Below are positions 62,296 to 64,000 of a stretch of 64,000 bases of DNA, piece by piece (position 1 is the stretch's first letter; each line of letters starts with the position of its first letter). Made by a program: the position numbers and the translations under genes. This stretch comes from PALSA-129 sp050014595 (GTDB lineage Bacteria; Acidobacteriota; Terriglobia; Bryobacterales; Bryobacteraceae), in the NCBI GenBank assembly GCA_050014595.1, contig JBEKDA010000006.1:1-64000 (forward strand), written 5' to 3'. The notes below the pieces were generated by a model. It made no database searches and had not been told where the DNA came from. It saw only the letters and a list, made by a program, of their open reading frames with translations.

Positions 62296-63008
62296 GAACC
62301 TACGGCCCTTTTCTGGATTTCGATCAACCGGCCGATGCCGGTGCGCGCCAATGCGATGAGGCGCGCCATCTGATCGTCGTCGAAGGCCGAGTGCTCGGCG
62401 GTGGCCTGCACTTCGACGAACTTGCCGGCGCCGGTCATCACGACGTTCATGTCCACGTCGGCCTGGGAATCCTCTTCATAGCAAAGATCGAGCATGGCGA
62501 CGCCGCGCACCAGGCCGACGCTGGTGGCGGCCACCGAATCTCTGAGCGGCATCGTCTTGAGCGCGCCGAACTCCACCAGCCGGCGTAGCGCCAGCGACAG
62601 CGCCACGTACGCGCCGGTGATGGAGGCCGTGCGCGTGCCGCCATCGGCCTGCAGGACATCGCAATCGATGACCACGGTGCGCTCGCCGAGCGCCGCGCCA
62701 TCCACCACGGCGCGCATGGAGCGGCCGATCAGCCGCTGGATTTCGTGAGTGCGGCCGGACGCGCGGCCCTTATTGACCTCGCGCGGGGTGCGGCGCGCGG
62801 TAGCGCGGGGCAGCATGGCATATTCCGCCGTCACCCAGCCCCTGCCCGAGTTGCGCAGAAACTGAGGGACGCCATCTTCCACCGTGGCGGCGCACAACAC
62901 CTGGGTGTTGCCGACCTTAATCAGGGCGGAGCCCTCGGCGGTTTTCAGGAAGCCGGTTTCGATCTCGACCGGGCGCATGCCGTCGGGCGGCCGATTATCC
63001 GTTCGCAT
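62292..63008 (-). CDS. rph: ribonuclease PH
   Basis: A 238-residue 3'-5' phosphorolytic exoribonuclease: EIETGFLKTAEGSALIKVGNTQVLC, GWVTAEYAMLPRATARRTPRE, GRTHEIQRLIGRSMRAVVD and VIDCDVLQADGGTRTASITGAY. It trims tRNA 3' ends. Its start lies inside the end of the small membrane-protein gene (14-base overlap). Confidence 0.97.
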   Translation of the reverse strand: MRTDNRPPDGMRPVEIETGFLKTAEGSALIKVGNTQVLCAATVEDGVPQFLRNSGRGWVTAEYAMLPRATARRTPREVNKGRASGRTHEIQRLIGRSMRAVVDGAALGERTVVIDCDVLQADGGTRTASITGAYVALSLALRRLVEFGALKTMPLRDSVAATSVGLVRGVAMLDLCYEEDSQADVDMNVVMTGAGKFVEVQATAEHSAFDDDQMARLIALARTGIGRLIEIQKRAVGS

Positions 63009-63138
63009 TTTTCATCACAAGGAAGAGCAGGAGCATCACCAAGGCCATGGCGCCGATCACAAGAACGACGCAGGGCACCGCGCCCGCCGGCGCCGGAGCG
63101 CTCTTGCGCTTTCCTTTGAACGGCCTGAACTTTGCCAT
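62995..63138 (-). CDS. 47-residue single-pass membrane protein (unknown)
   Basis: From ATG 63138: MAKFRPFKGKRKSAPAPAG, a basic cytoplasmic head, then one hydrophobic helix (VVLVIGAMALVMLLLFLVM) and KNANG. An alternative start at 63186 would add 16 residues but overlaps the gatB start. It overlaps rph by 14 bases and so is probably the first cistron of the rph-rdgB transcript. I do not recognise the family. Confidence 0.6.
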   Translation of the reverse strand: MAKFRPFKGKRKSAPAPAGAVPCVVLVIGAMALVMLLLFLVMKNANG

Positions 63139-63172
63139 AAATGCGATGGTAACACCCGTCTCGACCGTTACA

Positions 63173-64000
63173 ATGAAAGAACCCATGTCTTCTTCCGCGG
63201 CTGCCCGTTATGAAGCGGTGATCGGGCTCGAAGTTCACGCGCAACTCGCCACCGCGACCAAGATTTTTTGCGGGTGCCCCACCAGTTTCGGCGCGCCGCC
63301 CAATACCAACGTGTGTCCGGTGTGCCTGGGATTGCCGGGCGCCTTGCCGGTGCTGAATCGCGCGGCCGTGGAACTGGCGGTGAAGGCGGGGCTGGCGCTC
63401 AACTGCAACATCCGGGCGCAATCGCGTTTCGCGCGCAAGAATTATTTCTACCCCGATTTGCCCAAGGGCTACCAGATCTCGCAATACGACGAGCCGCTGG
63501 CCGAACGCGGGCACGTGGACATCGTGGTGGAGGGCCGCACCAAGCGCATCGGCATCACGCGCGTCCACATGGAAGACGACGCGGGCAAGAGCATCCACGA
63601 CGGCTTCAAGGATTCGGACCGGTACTCGTACGTGGACCTGAACCGCAGCGGCACGCCGCTGATCGAAATCGTCAGCGAGCCGGATATGCGCAGCTCCGAC
63701 GAAGCCTATGCTTACCTCACCGAAGTGAAACAGGTGCTGCAGTTCATTGAAGCCTCCACGTGCGACATGGAGAAGGGCCACTTGCGGTGCGACGCCAATG
63801 TTTCGGTGCGGCTGAAGGGCGCGGCCGAGCTCGGCACGAAGGCGGAAGTCAAGAACCTGAATTCCTTCCGCTTTCTGAAACAGGCGCTGGACTACGAGAT
63901 TGCACGGCAGGTGGAACTGGTGGAAAGCGGCGGCAAGGTGATGCAGGAGACGCGGCTTTACAATCCCGACAGCGGCGAAACGGCCGCCATGCGCAGCAAG
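63173..64000 (+). CDS. gatB: Asp/Glu-tRNA amidotransferase subunit B (5' part, runs off window)
   Basis: The first 276 codons are present. Signatures: YEAVIGLEVHAQLATATKIFC, CPVCLGLPGALPVLN with the zinc-type CGCP/CPVC pairs, FARKNYFYPDLPKGYQISQYD, HMEDDAGKSIHD, and DLNRSGTPLIEIVSEPDM. GatB is the tRNA-binding kinase-like subunit of GatCAB, which converts Glu-tRNA(Gln) or Asp-tRNA(Asn). The start is ATG 63173 or the in-frame ATG 63185. It diverges from the small membrane-protein gene with 34 bases between. Confidence 0.95.
   Translation, partial: MKEPMSSSAAARYEAVIGLEVHAQLATATKIFCGCPTSFGAPPNTNVCPVCLGLPGALPVLNRAAVELAVKAGLALNCNIRAQSRFARKNYFYPDLPKGYQISQYDEPLAERGHVDIVVEGRTKRIGITRVHMEDDAGKSIHDGFKDSDRYSYVDLNRSGTPLIEIVSEPDMRSSDEAYAYLTEVKQVLQFIEASTCDMEKGHLRCDANVSVRLKGAAELGTKAEVKNLNSFRFLKQALDYEIARQVELVESGGKVMQETRLYNPDSGETAAMRSK

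Overview
The window is GC-rich, gene-dense chromosomal DNA that most resembles a soil Acidobacteriota of the Solibacter/Bryobacter type. That placement is an inference. It rests on a CarboxypepD_reg/TonB-type (Oar-like) receptor, a large secreted BNR/sortilin-type propeller protein, tandem S10 carboxypeptidases, an M16 peptidase pair with very Gly-rich loops, a BlaI/M56 pair, and dispersed palindromic repeats between genes. No rRNA, CRISPR array, integrase or intact transposase was seen.

Layout. 0-2.2 kb: accessory defence genes, namely an N-terminally short AIPR-type protein and a HepT/MntA toxin-antitoxin pair. 2.3-12 kb: a secreted BNR propeller protein, then a tripartite RND efflux operon (permease, adaptor, outer-membrane lipoprotein). 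12-18 kb: cobalamin adenosyltransferase, aldo/keto reductase, a GH2-type glycosidase and a sugar MFS transporter followed by a truncated secretory leader. 18-25 kb: an ABC exporter operon with a LamG-like secreted protein, a 13-cysteine Tat-exported copper-storage protein, and two S10 carboxypeptidase paralogues, the first of which has lost its catalytic Ser and His. 25-29 kb: tRNA-Thr, a toxin-less YgiT-type antitoxin scar, and a korDABC-type 2-oxoacid:ferredoxin oxidoreductase operon. 29-33 kb: STAS protein, decayed SpoIIE-type phosphatase, thrB and thrC. 33-41 kb: a PAS/GAF hybrid kinase with two receivers, tRNA-CAT (Ile2-like), hslVU, an ORF-less group II intron, a GDT1/UPF0016 transporter and an MFS transporter. 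41-50 kb: TonB-type receptor, M56/BlaI regulators, selB, a GT21-type glycosyltransferase and an acyl-CoA carboxylase beta subunit. 50-58 kb: an unknown secreted protein, an extradiol dioxygenase, a BrnA antitoxin with a beheaded BrnT, and a housekeeping operon apt-ispE-prs-rplY-pth-rpsF-rpsR-rplI. 58-64 kb: paired M16 peptidases, rdgB, rph, a small membrane protein and the 5' part of gatB.

Four themes stand out. (1) Two toxin-antitoxin loci keep the antitoxin but only the C-terminal end of the toxin. (2) Perfect short hairpins and a dispersed repeat present in three copies fill many intergenic gaps. (3) The 12-mer ACTACCACCGGT sits in inverted-repeat sites upstream of both the ABC operon and the TonB-type receptor; the receptor lies next to a BlaI-type repressor gene. 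(4) Secreted hydrolases carry long Gly/Arg-Gly insertions, and one S10 copy looks like a dead enzyme kept in an operon with its active sister.
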